DNA of 64,000 nucleotides from Pontederia crassipes (Eukaryota > Streptophyta > Magnoliopsida > Commelinales > Pontederiaceae). Of this stretch, positions 22,745 to 35,800 are shown piece after piece. Under the pieces are notes generated by a model, which was given only the letters and a program-made list of their open reading frames with translations, made no database searches and was not told the origin of the DNA. Both the position numbers and the translations under genes were made by a program. Each line of letters begins with the position of its first letter. The stretch's first letter is position 1. The DNA is taken from assembly GCA_030549335.1 (NCBI GenBank), contig CM060195.1, forward strand, positions 25,796,874 through 25,860,873. Direction: 5' to 3'.

Positions 22745-23040
22745 TTCTTGTCATCGATGAACCAGTTATTGATCTGCTTCAATTGTAGGTTTGTTTCTTG
22801 CATCAGGCTTGCTTTGTCATCCTCCTGCAATGAATAAGCAACCAACAACATAAGTAAAAGAAAAATAGTGCATTCACATGTTCTACTTTCAGAAAATTAG
22901 AAATCGGCAAATCAATTGCAAAGTTGACATTACTAATCAAGACATAATTTGAAATATCCTTGTGCACAAAGAAACTCACTGTTGGGTGTGGCCACTTTGA
23001 ATGAGACTGTCACCAAGTCTGACGCGTTCCATCAAGGACG
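22745..23040 (-). pseudogene. Captured KNOX (class II-like) homeobox gene fragment, intron retained
   Basis: On the minus strand, an exon ending at 22980 reads VL...W(stop)QSHSKWPHPT, followed by a GTGAGT donor. After an intron (22979-22825) ending TTGCAG, the next exon from 22824 reads EDDKASLMQETNLQLKQINN and then WFI. This is the homeodomain third-helix region of TALE/KNOX proteins, at the usual intron position between PT and the E-D-K block. The tryptophan before QSHSK is a TGA stop, and sequence past WFI diverges from the expected N-Q-R-K-R-N-W. KNOX proteins are meristem and leaf transcription factors. This piece has no upstream KNOX or ELK domains and cannot work as one. It lies near a CACTA end, so capture by a transposon is the likely origin. 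Confidence 0.75.
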
Positions 23041-23700
23041 AGGTCAGGAGCATCTCGCCTAGAGGTGTCGGTCGCCGCCCTTGCGCTCGTCAGAGAAGGA
23101 GGTTTGGAGCCGCCGATCATTGTTCCTACGTTCGCCAAAGAAGAAGATCGGGAGCCGCCGATTGCCATCTAGGGAGCGAAAGTATGAGAGAAAGAGGGAG
23201 AGAGGAGGACGAGGGAGAGATGGACAGGTCAGGTGTATCTCGCCTAGAACCACCAGCCGCAGCCCTTGCGCTCACCGGAGAAGGAGGTTTAGATCTGTCA
23301 GTCGCCATCCCTACACTGACCAGAGAAGGGGATCTTGAGACGCCGGACATCGATCTATAGTAGGAACAGGAGAAGAAGGAGATCTTGAGCCACCGGTCGG
23401 CGATCTACAGCATCAGCAAAAGTTTGATGGGGAGAGAGAGATAGAGAGAGCATCTCGCTTGGAGAAGAAGCAATGGGAGGGTCTGATTGAGAGAGAGAGA
23501 GAGAATAAGAGGGAGGTAGAAAGGGGGAAAGCAGAAAGTCGAGCAGGATGGGAAATCATATCAAAATATCGTGAGATATACTCCATTCGTCCGATCGCAT
23601 CTGGACGGGCGCCTTCGCGTAGACCGTTAGATCAGATATGGACGGTCCAAAACTTGCTTCTCACGGTGTGGAGCATTTGGTGCTTAGCATACACATTTTA

Positions 23701-23741
<41 letters not shown>

Positions 23742-23760
23742 TATGTCAGAAATTAGAGGC
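23041..23760. other. GA/GC-rich sequence and (TA)n tract, probable transposon part
   Basis: Repeated units around CAGGAGCATCTCGCCTAGA, GCCGCCGATC and GGAGAAGGAGG occur at 23020-23460. The open frames here are low-complexity and not credible proteins. Positions 23590-23735 (GACCGTTAGATCAG, GGACGGTCCAAAAC, a (TA)n run at 23703-23733) resemble in style the outer part of the MULE inverted repeats; a second MULE end is possible but not shown. Confidence 0.35.
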
Positions 23761-23944
23761 GGATGTCTATTGGAGGGAGAATCTCCTTCGGAACCTTATT
23801 TTTGTATCCAGATCATTGTGCGCTTATATTAGACTCGTTATGTTTATTATTATATCGTTATTTTTACTGAAATACTTATTTTATTAAAAATATTTATATT
23901 GTTATGTTTTGTTGTTAGTCGAAGAGGTTTCAGTCAGGTGAGGA

Positions 23945-24055
23945 AGAAAAGATCATACTTGGCATCGCCTTAGCAAACTTTGGACTAATAATTGTACCAA
24001 AAAAACAAAAAAAAAAAAGAAGCTTTGAACTGATAAGAAAACCAAAACCACATGG
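23945..24055. repeat. Thaumatin-gene-B 3' flank, shared with 645-760
   Basis: This sequence downstream of thaumatin-like gene B is colinear with 645-760, with substitutions and small indels. It shows that a piece of this neighbourhood is duplicated about 23 kb away. Confidence 0.55.
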
Positions 24056-24143
24056 TACTTTGTATTAGATCTGCCATCAGCTATATTGAAAAAATATAAA
24101 CTAAATTGAAACTATAAATATATCTTTGCTAGATCATTAATAA

Positions 24144-25344
24144 TCAAGGGCAGAAAGTGATGCGGTAATCAGCTCCAGTGCAAGTGAAGGTGCTCGTGGC
24201 GTCGTCGTAGGCGTAACTGTAGGCCTGGGGGCAGGCGTTCTTGAAGAGCCTGGAGTAGTCGCTCGGGGGGCACGCCTGCGGGCCGCTTCCGTAGGCTCCC
24301 CGGCAGCAGTGCCGGTCGGTGTTGAACGCCAGGCAGGCGCTCTTGCAGCCCACCACGCCCCCGTCCGACTTCTTTAGCTGCAGCTCCCCCGGGCACATCG
24401 CGTTGATGTCGGCGGGGCATGCCGTCGAGCTGCAGCCGCTCCCCGCCGCTCCTTGCGGCACGACCGACACGGGCAGGTTGAAGCCGTCCACGTTGCTCAC
24501 GTCGTAGAAGTCCTTCCCCGCGTCTCCCTGCATCGTGAACTCGACCAGCGTGGCCGGGGGCACGCCTCCCGCCCCTCCGCAGTCCACGCGCCCGCTCCCG
24601 CAGTCGCCCGTGGCGCACGAAAACCTGCCCGACGAGTCGGCGGAGCACCACGACCTCGCCCAGATCCGGCCGGACCACTTCGGCGGAACGTCCAACGACA
24701 TCTGGGCGCCGGTGGCTAGTTCGAAGCCGGTCTGCGAAATCGGAGCCGAGTTCGCGCCGGCGAGGGTGGCGGGCCACACAGTAAACGGGCAGTTGTTCGT
24801 GACAGTGAAGGTGGCAGATCGAGCGACTGAAAAGAATATATAAATTAATAGAGCATTAAGTTACGAAAGTACCCGAAAATGCAAAAGTTACATGTTTTAA
24901 ACTTGTTCAAAGATAATTTAACCAATAAAAGGTTGCCGGAAACGGGCTAATAGTTCATCAATTTTTGTAGTCAACGCGTTGACAAAAAATATTTGAATTC
25001 TAATTATCAAATTAGTTAAATACTAATAACTTTATATATCGATGGATAGCAATAAAAAAAAGATAATTTTACATTGTAAAAGATTTCAGTAAAGACATTT
25101 TTAAAATCTGTCTTACTGTAATATTAAATTATTGAGAAGAATAAAATCTTTCCGACTTCGGATAGGTGGGAGGTTAATAATATCGGACATCGAAGATCTT
25201 TCATAAAATCGAGTCGGCACTAAAAAAATATTGAGAAGAATATATATGAAAAAACTCGAGTCGAAATATATCCAAATAACCTGGAATGATGAGCACTGCG
25301 AAGACGAAGATCGCAGCGGGGAAGAAGGTCAACGGCCTGGCCAT
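24144..25344 (-). CDS. Thaumatin-like protein (PR5 family), copy B
   Basis: Two exons on the minus strand: 25344-25281 (MARPLTFF..., signal peptide) and 24826-24144, total 248 aa, the same exon lengths as copy A. The intron is 454 bp, longer than in A. Residues match copy A closely: VTNNCPFTVWPATL, GRFSCATGDCGSGRVDC signature, VEFTMQG, DFYDVSNVDGFNLP, CPADIN, CCRGAYG, YRITFCP. All 16 cysteines and the acidic-cleft residues are kept. It lacks a C-terminal extension, so an extracellular antifungal or glucan-binding role is inferred as for A. Exon GC content is very high, most third positions being G or C, unlike the AT-rich flanks. A and B lie in the same orientation about 3.4 kb apart, a local tandem duplication. 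Confidence 0.93.
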
Positions 25345-25415
25345 GGACGAAGCTCTCTTTGACATTCTAATGGTTCTTCTTATTCTTCTTCTTCTCCTCT
25401 TCTGCTAGTAGTTAT

Positions 25416-25476
25416 GAAAATTAAAGCTTGATGTTAATTTTTATAGAAATTAAAGCTTGATGTTAATTTTTATAGA
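25416..25476 (-). promoter_or_regulatory. Duplicated TATA segment of thaumatin-like gene B
   Basis: A unit of about 29 bp (plus strand AAATTAAAGCTTGATGTTAA then TTTTTATAG) occurs twice in tandem, at 25417-25446 and 25446-25475. Each copy carries a minus-strand CTATAAAAA box. The distal copy is next to CATAAGCTCC, the position equivalent to the single TATA box of gene A, so the ATG-proximal copy is probably the added one. Confidence 0.75.
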
Positions 25477-25479
25477 GGA

Positions 25480-27350
25480 GCTTATGACCAGTGCAAAAAT
25501 AGGATACTCCGAAAGATATTTCTCTGATTAAATATTTACCTCATTATGGGAGAAATGACAGGGACGAGAAAATTTACCTGATTATGGGCTTCTAATGTAA
25601 AATAAATTTGCGGATTCTGTTTAATTACGCTTTAAATAAAGAGGTAATTTCTTTCCTTTTATACCTCTTTAATTTAATTGTTCAGGTACCTGCTAGTTAT
25701 AACTCTATTATATTATGTCATGCCAACAATGAAAAGGAAATTAAAGGCCATAAGAACCGTACGTGCAAATATTTGTATTAACCAACTATTCATTTACACT
25801 TTATGAAGCCTATTTTTAATGTTGGATTTTAAATATAAGAGATTGCAATTGTTTAGTAAAATTATTGATATAAAAAAAACTACAACGTGACTAACTTCAC
25901 ATCGAGCCAATTAACATCTGATTTATTTATTCCTTATAAAAGGATTTTTATACATAACTATCATCATTAAAAATTTATTTTTATCTTTATATTAGGTCAT
26001 GGCTTCCTAGACCCAAAAATTTTATGAAGCAAACTATGTTTATACTAACATCATATTTTAATTCTTATTTTCTTCTTCCGGCTTTATATAAAGTATAAAC
26101 ATAGCAAAATATTATATTAAATTATAGAAGTTGGGGATTTTTTTTTTCAAACGCACTCAAATCCTAATATGATCGATACAATCAAATCCTATCAGCCATA
26201 ATATCATATCGATATGCATGAAAATGCCAATATGATCATAATTGACAATAGGATACTGTAATTCTATTAATAAAAATCACCATTAATAAGAAGGATGATG
26301 GCAATATTTGTGGATCACAAGTTGACTAAATAAAAATTGTAAAATAATACTATTTAAATATTAAAAATGGTTATTAGTGTCAAAATAGTATATTTCTTTT
26401 TTATAGTGATAGTATGCCATTTTTTATTTTAAGCCATAATAAATTCTTTCGATTCCCTTCTATTTGAATTGTCTTTCACATTTCTTTTACATCGTTCCTC
26501 ATTAGACCGGATTCAACAAGATTTATTAAAATAATATTATTTATAATAATTTTAGAGATATATGCATAAAAAAGTTAGTCACAATATAAAATTGATAGTA
26601 AAATATAATACACAGATATTGGTTAAATTTTAATATTAATAAAAAAGTTTTAAGTTATTATTATTGATATATACAATATTAGCTCTTTTACTTTATTCTT
26701 CACTACTGTATTATGGTGATAATACATTAACTTATTTTGCCATAAATCACTCTTACTTTTAGTTTTTTTTTTTTACTTTCATCTTAATCTCTTTTTCTAT
26801 TTCCATTAATTCCTCAGTCCCTATTAATTTTTTATATTTATTTCATTTTTATATTAACCATATATTAATTAAAATTTAGTATTCACAAAAATACTTTATG
26901 TTATTATTGTTGATATACTATTTTAATCATTTTATTTTTTTCTTTAATACTAATTTATGGTGATAATATAATGGTTTATGTTGCCATATATCAATCTTAC
27001 TTCCTTTTATTTTTTCTTTACTTTAATTTTAATTCTTTGTTTTTTCTATTTCCTAATTGCTCTCATTTTATATCTTTCCATTCTAAATTTTTTGTTTCTT
27101 ACTTTTACTTTTCTTATATTTCTTTCCCTTTAAATGCCGAACTGATTTTTTCTGGTTTGGCCATTATCCATTCATGGTTGAACTCACTAAAGTAGTCGGT
27201 CTTGTTTGGTTTAAATAATATTGTTATTTTTCTTCATTCATATTTCCTTTGGACTTTCTTTTTTTTATTTTTGTACTAAAAAGATAAGTTGATCCAATTT
27301 GCTTCTTCTCTAACCCCCAGTTGACTAGTTAGAGTTAGTATTAGAGTTAT
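25480..27350. other. AT-rich intergenic stretch with a direct repeat
   Basis: No gene is seen. Segments at about 26654-26860 and 26900-27060 are diverged direct repeats sharing GTTATTATTG.TGATATA, TTATGGTGATAATA and TTTGCCATA. The open frame at 26971-27195 falls in this repeat and is a phenylalanine-rich translation of T-runs, not a credible gene. Confidence 0.5.
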
Positions 27351-29560
27351 TTGTAACGCTTCCAAATCACTCTTGCTACGTGGCAAGATCCAACTCGAGG
27401 ATCGCTACTAATAATGCTATGCTTTGACTAAGATTTTGACTTTGACTAGCTTTTTGACCAGTAAGCAATATAAGAAGACTGAATGATATCAATAAATTAA
27501 CAATAAGACGGAAGTCCAATAGTAACTACGAGATAAGATAAATCATAATGTTAATAAACATTAAAATTAGAGCGAAAGTCTAATTATATAAGAATAATCC
27601 ATGTATCTATGAGGAGAAAATATCTAATGACACTAAAATAGAGTAGCATAAGACACATCATGTGCATTGGACCATCACGAACATCATCAGTCGCTTGAGC
27701 TCATCCTTGATTATTCTCTTACCTGTAGGATCGATGTAGGGAAGCAATAACTCATGAGCTTTGCAGTCCAATAGATGAATAATAAATCAATGGATAAATA
27801 TTAATAATAAATAAGCATAGAGTCAAGTAGTCATAAACATAAATGGAATAATCAATAGAAATATGATCAATGCCACGCTTAACAGGAATCAAATGTCAGT
27901 GCTATTCTCTGGATAAGATCATGGACATAATCAATGCTATACAACGGGATGATCAATGTCATACTATAATTAGTGTCAATAAGTAAATCAATGAGTCAAT
28001 GAATAAACCAATGCAATACTCTAGATGAGATCAAATCAATGCAACACCCTTAGTGAAATCAATGTGCATCAAAGACTATTCAATGCTCTGAATCAATGTC
28101 ATCTATACAATGTTATCAATGAACGTTGTGGTTGCAATGAGGTGCTATGTATTTCATAAGGAACATCCTCACGATAGAGGAGGGTATCCTCTTTCATCGC
28201 ACAATGGGGAGAAGTCACGCAACGGGAAGATATCTAAATCCATGCCCTAATAATACAATGAACAATGATAAACCATGATCTCTCGTCAATCTGTAACATA
28301 GTCACCCTAGCATTTATCTTGATTAATTAGTTATGTTCTCGTCTTCGCCCAGATTGAGACTTCAGATCATGCATGACAATGTGATACTAAGGATCAATAT
28401 GTACCTTAGTGGAATATGGACAACCCTCTCGGTAGAATGCAAAATATCGGTGTCTTCGAGACGGTTTAGACGTTTTGAAAGAGGAGAAGAATTCGATTCA
28501 AATAATATGAATTAGGATTTACTGGAAGTCCTTCAGAAATAACTCATCTCTTTCCTACCATACTCAGGTCATTGACTTAAGTGAGGATTTAAGAGTATCT
28601 TACCTTGGGTCGAACTTTCTAGAGAATTCGAAAAGGATCGAACACAACAATGGTGAAATAGAAATATGCGAACATCCTTTAAAACCATTTAAGGTAATCC
28701 CAAATATCTTACTCAATTCGGTTGTTTATTGCTAAAAATTCGGAGTCCGCACAACCTTTTCAAGTCACAGATCAAAAGGGTGAACGACGTCTAAATCATA
28801 CTACGAAAAGCTCCGTTGCTGATTCTATGAAAACCAAAACTACGAACCACTGCTTGCCTTAAATTTGATTTCTCCACATTTGATCACGATGGAGCCTATA
28901 ACATCCCTACAGTCGGGGGTGCAAGACAGCAAATGGTGCAGAAAACTTCTCCTAGCTTACAACTACGTAGAAAACACGAAAACACGCATAAAATTATCTT
29001 CACCCATGCTTAATTTCTCCACGTTCGATCACGATGGAGCCTATAATGTCCCTATTGTCGGGGGTGCAAGGTTAATATAGTTCATGAACTCAAATTCATG
29101 CACAGATCCAAAAGGTAAGGAGTTGAACAATAAAACATGGATCGAACTAATACCATTGAAAATAGAAGAAAGCTCAACATTCAGTTAGTCATCAAAGCAT
29201 CAAAGAAGAGTAAGGACAAAGTACGAAAGTCATGATCAACATCCCCTAACCACTAGTTGTCTGATTAGTTACATATTACGAAAACTAGAAAATAAGGAAA
29301 AAATAAATGCAATACAAGAGAGAAGAAAGAAGGGAGGCTGTTGGTGCAGCCTCCTCTCCAACCTCCTTTAGCAAGGATCCAAAACTCAGCCCAGAACTCA
29401 GACCAAATTCGAATCCCTTCTTCAACAGTCCTCTTGTTCTTTTATAGCCCAAGAGATTGTGTCACTATCCATTACTTTTTCAGCTGTTTTCTCATCTCTT
29501 TCTTTAGCTTTTCTAGTCAACAGAAGGTGATTTTGTGATCTTGCATGGCTGTTGCTTTTT
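27351..29560 (-). mobile_element. Probable reverse-oriented LTR, unclassified
   Basis: The segment starts (plus strand) TGTAACGCTTCCAAATCAC, which read on the minus strand is an LTR end (...GCGTTACA). Near 29435 the minus strand has GGGCTATAAAAGAACAAG, a good LTR promoter. Between them are ATCAATG.CA-rich repeats (27880-28110) and a roughly 149-bp direct repeat (28866 and 29015: CACGATGGAGCCTATAA). No coding sequence is present. The upstream edge is not defined. Confidence 0.45.
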
Positions 29561-30046
29561 ACCTTACCACATGTCCAACTTTTTTAGTAAAAGGGAATCT
29601 TCTGGCAGACATTTTTTACTGCATTTTTTTTGTTTGCCACCTGTCCATTGTCTCAGCATCTTTCTTTGTCCACATCTGTCCATGAAGGTGTAGAGGAAGC
29701 TTCCTCTTTTTTGTACAATGAAATCTATCATGTTAACGTGGAAAGGCATGTTTTCCTTTGCTGTTTGCTACTTTGGACAACTGTATTGGTGAATCTGCAT
29801 TGTCTATCTTCAAATTTGTCTAAGTATCTGGGTTGGAGGAATACACTCGTGTTACCCCTTATGCATTCGTGTGGAGGAAGCATACACTTGAATACCCCTA
29901 TGAATTGTCGATTGGGATTTCTGCATGGAAAGCAATTAACCAACAAGTAATAATATCACAGAAATACAATATTTACAAGATGTATGTGGAGAAATAATAG
30001 AAGTTGTATTTTCAATAATAAAGCATGTGTTCAAGCATGAGTGTCA
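29561..30046. other. Unassigned intergenic sequence
   Basis: A 106-codon open frame (29630-29950) crosses it on the plus strand, but shows no family motif, and antisense frames are equally open. I see nothing to support a gene. Confidence 0.35.
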
Positions 30047-32857
30047 CATCCCACTCAGTGACTAAGGTCTAATCCCAATTATCATAAATCTTAGATATGT
30101 TTAGCAATTTTAAAAATAAAATTGGCAAAACCTCCTCCATTACTTATCTTATGCTATTTGATAATACATACAAAAGACACATATATAATCATCAAAGTTT
30201 AATAAAAAGTTATAAAATAAGACATTCGGATATTGTCATTATTTTTTTCCACAAATCACATCACATATAATCCCACAGGATCAAGTCTTATGCAACCTTA
30301 CAAAAAGTTTCTCACAAATTTAATTACAACATTTAAGACTATCTATTACATATGCATGCTTAGAAAAGTAAAGGTGAAGGGGGATTAAAGTGCTCCAGCG
30401 GCTCGACCTCTGTTATATGCAGCAAAAATAAGTTTCGAGTCAACTCAACTCGAGAACTTACGAGTATCTGAAATAAATATTTAAAATGGGCTTTATGAAC
30501 AATAATCATTTGCTCAGTGAGTGAAATAAATGTACAATATAGGGGAACAATACGAGTGCATATAATATTTAAATAATTATATTTCTTTTATACGAGAAAA
30601 CATTTAAAGCATAACTCATTTCACATAACTTTTCAAATCATATGAACTTTTATATAAATACCAATTATTCAAAATATCATCATATTCATAGTTACACACA
30701 TGTGTCATTGCACATATTCATCACGGGTCAATACGTATCCCTCTATGATCATGTGTCATACAGTTAAGCAGAGCTTCATAATCAAGAATATCAGATACGC
30801 AGAGCAAATCATGGGTCAATACGTATTCCTCTATGATTGTGTGTCATACAGTTAAGCAGAGCTTCACAATCAAGAGTCTCAGATACGCAGAGCAAATTAT
30901 GGGTCAATATGTATTCCAATCATGATTGTGTGCCACCCAATCATGATTCTCAGATACGCAGAACGATCATGGGTCAATACGTGCACGTAGAGCAGCCCCC
31001 AAAGGGCAAAGACACCCGATATACGTCCCAAAGACTTCATGTATATCGAATGCGACCCCAAAGACCTTTTTCAAATAGCATGACTAATGAACACATGGAG
31101 TTTAACAATATCAAAATACTCATGTCATAATCTCATATCATTATCACATAAAACTTATTTTCACTTCACAAGCATTGTTCCTTAAAAACATTTTCATGTA
31201 AAAGATTGTTCCATCTCATATAAAATCATTGAAACATATCATAAATACTTTTCATAGTTCAAGATATGTTTCAATAATAATACTAATAATCTTTGCTTGA
31301 AATAATATCATAAATAAAAGAACTAACATATAACATTTTGTTATGTTGTAAATTTACCTACTCACCTTGTACTTTATCCTTTCAAGGAGATTTACTAGAT
31401 TTTCCTCCTTTCACTTGTAGCTTGTTGGTACCCTGCAAGTAATGTTGTCTTTTCACTTTTCCATCACTAGTAAGGTAATATGCAATGCATGCTCATGATT
31501 TATGAATGCTTATGCACCCTAAAATATATATAACCTCCTCTAATATCAATTTCTAATTTCAAACATTTATATTCATAAGCTATTCCATACTTAGAACTTT
31601 TTAATTCTCCAAAGCTTAACTAGGTGTTGTTTCAGAGTTTCAGACTGAGTGACTCTCAATAAATAATTCATAATTTCTTAACCACATGAGCAAATCTTAT
31701 GATTCTAGATAAATTAAAAACTAGACTTATTAAGGTTTTCAACCCCAAAGCTTCATTTACTAATTTCAAGTGAGTAAGTCATAACATTTAAGGCAATCTT
31801 ACCTAGGGTTTGTGCCCTGGCAGACTGTGTGTCATAGAAAGATTAATTTATATGTTTCTTCGTACTTGTCCATTTAACTAGGGAATAATTTTCATGAAAA
31901 CTAGACTTCATTAGTATTTTGTCATAAAAATTAGAGAATTTAACTCGCTATTAGACTTATAACAAAAATAGTTAATTCGGGTCACAATCTGTCAATGTCC
32001 TGAAATCTATGAAATGAAAATTTCATTTCTCCGCCTCTACACATCCAAATTGGATTCTTCCACTTCAACCGAACCCTTGTGAAGTATACTTTAACATGTA
32101 TAAATTTCAAATCCTAATTCTATTTAACCTAATCATACCCTAATCTACAAGACGGACCTGTCTCTGACTCGGGACAGAGTGAACGACCTACGGTTCTCGG
32201 TTCATAAGTTCCTCTACAGAAGTTCTTTTTGTATGATTCTTGTGGTCATGGAAAGCTAACATCGGGAGGATGAATCATGAAAAGTTTCAGGATTTATGAA
32301 GAACTACTCACGAATATATGATCTTATGAAATTGTAGGTCAGTTTCGGATCCGCAGATTCACCTTAACCCAGCAAATCTGTCGAATTTCCTCAGGCTGTT
32401 CGGCAACTAATCTGGTCTTAAAAAATTTTCATCTTGCAGATAATACAAATAAATGATTTATATATTTTTTCCAGAATTTTAACACGTCATATGACGGTTT
32501 GGAAAAATCATTTTCTAAGCAGCTGGTGAGCTGCCTGCTTCAGCTGCTTGAAATCTTATTGGTTGAAATTGAGGTCCAATCATATTATTTGGTTAAAAAT
32601 TAGTGTTACACTTCTAATTAACATTAGTTAATCATAATTAAACATATTTATTATAATATTTATAATTAGTATAATTTATTCTTAATAATCTTATATAATT
32701 TCTTTATAACGTTTATCGATAATTTAATTTTGATTATGCTTTAATCCAAGGGTTAATTGCTATATGCAACCATGACTATATAAGCATCTAAACTTACTTA
32801 AAATGCTCATTAAAAGTAATATTATGTTGAAATAATATTTGTGGAGCACGTCCGTGA
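30047..32857 (-). mobile_element. Family-B gypsy LTR, about 2.8 kb
   Basis: On the minus strand the LTR runs from TATCACGGACGTGCTCC (probably ancestral TGTCAC...) at 32857 to ...GGGATGTGACA at 30047, giving inverted ends TGTCAC/GTGACA. Immediately upstream on the minus strand (32880-32858) is GGGGACGAAATTTT...TAAGGAGGGGAGAAT, the typical pol end and polypurine tract of Ty3/gypsy elements, so this is a 3' LTR. It includes an 88-bp tandem repeat array. Confidence 0.8.
30725..30990. repeat. 88-bp tandem repeats in LTR B
   Basis: Units beginning GGGTCAATACGTATTCCTCT start at 30725, 30813 and 30901 (period 88), with a shorter unit (70 bp) and a fragment from 30971. Each contains TCAGATACGCAGA. 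Confidence 0.9.
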
Positions 32858-35800
32858 TAATTCTCCCCTCCTTAAAAAAAATTTCGTCCCCAAAATTTAG
32901 ATATATGTTGTGAAGGATAAGAATGAATACTTCCTTCTTATTTGGTCATTCTCACTTCTAACTTTCTCTTTACTTGAATGAATTTTTTTTTCCTATAACA
33001 CAAATACTAAAGGAAATTTTCATTTATGAAGTTCATTTTCCTTGACTCTTATAATTTATACTATATTTTTCTTCTCAAGACAAATTCTCTTATATTCGAA
33101 TAGATTGAGTTTCTCTTTATATGCAGAAGGCTGCTCTTCAATTTATTGATGGTGCAATCTTTGATTCTATATGAGCAGAAGGTAATTGTATGTATTATTC
33201 TCTATTGATGTTCTGCTCTCTTTGATTTTTGCTTTAATGCATAGCACACAAAAATATCATATCTCAAAAGAGAAGAAAAACTGACTATTGCATTAACCTA
33301 GATGAGTTAGAATCCATTGTACGTGAACATAATAATAAGACCTTGAAGAGCAATGGAGGACTAGATGGAAAAACAAGGAAGATCTCTATTTCACTTGATG
33401 CTATGATAATGACAAGCAGAATATCTTTTTTCAACCAGTATATCGAAAAATCATCAAGAAGCTTCTGAATGTTTGTTTAGAATATTTTACATGATTTGAC
33501 ATTGATCATTCTTATGATTTGAGCTTTGATATCTGCAGTTGTTGGACTTCTAACTGAAGATTAACCCATGGATACATACGATGATTTAGGAATCTTACTT
33601 AGAATATTCCTGGTCATCATAGTTATAGCATCCAATGACTCATTGTAATTTAGACACTTTAAATAAGGAAAGATAAAGGATCTTGATCGAGTTGTCCAGA
33701 GATGGACATAGACAAAAATTTTTGTTGATTGATGAGTTTGTCTACAAGGGATTTGACCAATATCATTGAACATAGAAACATTGAAGATATTGTAAATACA
33801 CAATATCTTTGATGGTTGAACTTAACAAATAAACAGTTGATCCAATACATGTCAAAATCTCATATGGTATCATGTATCATGGACATAACTTTCTTCTCAC
33901 TATTGTGATCTCCTTTTATTTTTCTTGATATTTCACAATAATCCTGCATATATCATATTCTTTTGTCTATAACATTTTCCTAATGTGCATATTTAAATTC
34001 CATAAAAGAATTAATTCTTTGATCTAATCTTGTTACCATGGTTAATTTTATACAAAGTTCCCATAAAGATAAGTACCAATGTTATGAGTGAAAAATTAAT
34101 TGTAAGGAAATTCCCAAATATTGGACAAATTTTATGGACAATTTCCCAAACAATGGGTAATACTTCAACAATTATATGAGCCTATCATGATAAGCAAAAG
34201 AAGATGACACATTGGATAAAGGTAACGACATAATAACCATCGATTATTACATACCTATAAGTCAAATTCGATCACTATCATTCCTAAGAATGAGTGTCAT
34301 AGTGCGAGCAACAATGAGTTTTGTGAATAAGAATTTCCCTCTCTAATTGATTTATAATGGTGAAATGTCAATTCGAGTTCGCGATCGAGGATCAGAAAGG
34401 CGTCCCCCTCTAATCGCTCATTCGCTATACATCCAACTAACATTTCGTAATTGATGAACATCCAGTTAAAGTTCTCGATAGATGATCAGAGGATGCATCA
34501 CTCCAATAATCTTTCGAGAAGCTTTCTCACAATTCATTTAAACTTTCAAAATTAATGGACGTACTAAAATCCGAAATGGCAAATCATATCACTCATAAAG
34601 GAATGACAATTGTGATTCAATCAGTCACCCTATATGAGATGTGATAGATAAGGATGAGTAAAAATTCACTTCTCAAATATGAGAAATTGTTATCGATAAC
34701 CACTAATTAAGAATCGTCAATGATTTAAAATGCATAACAATGAATGTTGTTTGACAACTATGAGTTAAAAGTTGACAATAATTCTGATATCAATATAGAA
34801 ATTCAAGGTTTCATAATGATTTCAAAATCACTGATAATAATTCACATTAGACAATGTTACTTTAATGATCATCATATGATTTGAATCCTATCAAATAGAT
34901 ATTAGTTCCCAACACTAAACTGATTTGATGATTGGTTCTCTAACCCTTATGCGTAGTCTAATATTATTATTTATTTCTATAAAATGTTTATCATTTCTAA
35001 TTAATATAGACATCTCATAATGTCTTAATGGGATTACGAGCATCTATTCTCTTACTGATTGTCCCTATAGAACCTTCAATATCTCATATAATCTTGTTAA
35101 GATTTGATGTTATCAAACTCAAAGAACAAAACTCATACTCTACTATCCACACATCCAACACAAATAATTTCTTTTCATAATAAGAATCATTCATATATAT
35201 ATCTATAAAGTTTTCATGATCACATTCGTATTTCCCTTATGTTATTTATAACACATTTGCAAATTGATTTTGACTATTCAAACTAGCATAACTATACTTT
35301 ATTTCAATTTTTCCTATCTTCTTATCCACATATTTTATTTGGATCAATCTCAATCTTGTAGAATTAAGCTTCAAAGTCAACATTATTTACAAATTGAGAA
35401 TAACCATAATCATTTGATAGAGTCGAACAAATATAGTGTTCAAACCCAAAGACTTGATTGTTAAAATTAGAATAACAATGATGTAATGCACATTTATTAT
35501 TTGATTCTCATACATATGGGTATTCCAATGTATGTTAAATACAAAACTATGAAGGGTAGTTTGTAAATATCCTCTCCTTACACCTTCATAAGGTTCAAAT
35601 GTATTTATTCCAAAACATAATGTCTCATTACAAAACTTTTATAACACAATATTTTAGGATGTGACTTTTCTTTTATTTTGCATTCCCTTACAATGTAAAA
35701 TACAAACTAGTTGTTCTTAGGTGATAAGTTCTTATTTTAATCAACAAGCTTATTCGTACTCAATCATAAAATGATTACTTCATATTTTTTTAGATTGGAA

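Noticed and set aside
23001-23360. 119-codon open frame and its antisense
   Set aside because: Low-complexity, Arg/Gly/Ala-rich sequence open in several frames over a GC-rich repeated segment; no domain or splice support.
23590-23740. Second MULE inverted repeat
   Set aside because: Only loose similarity in style to the real MULE termini and no inverted partner found; left as a possibility, not called.
26971-27195. 74-codon Phe-rich open frame
   Set aside because: A translation of T-rich repeat DNA; no start context, splice sites or similarity recognised.
29630-29950. 106-codon open frame
   Set aside because: No recognisable domain, antisense also open, and it lies in LTR-rich surroundings.
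30725-30990. Possible CRISPR-like array
   Set aside because: Direct tandem 88-bp units without unique spacers in a plant LTR; ordinary minisatellite structure.
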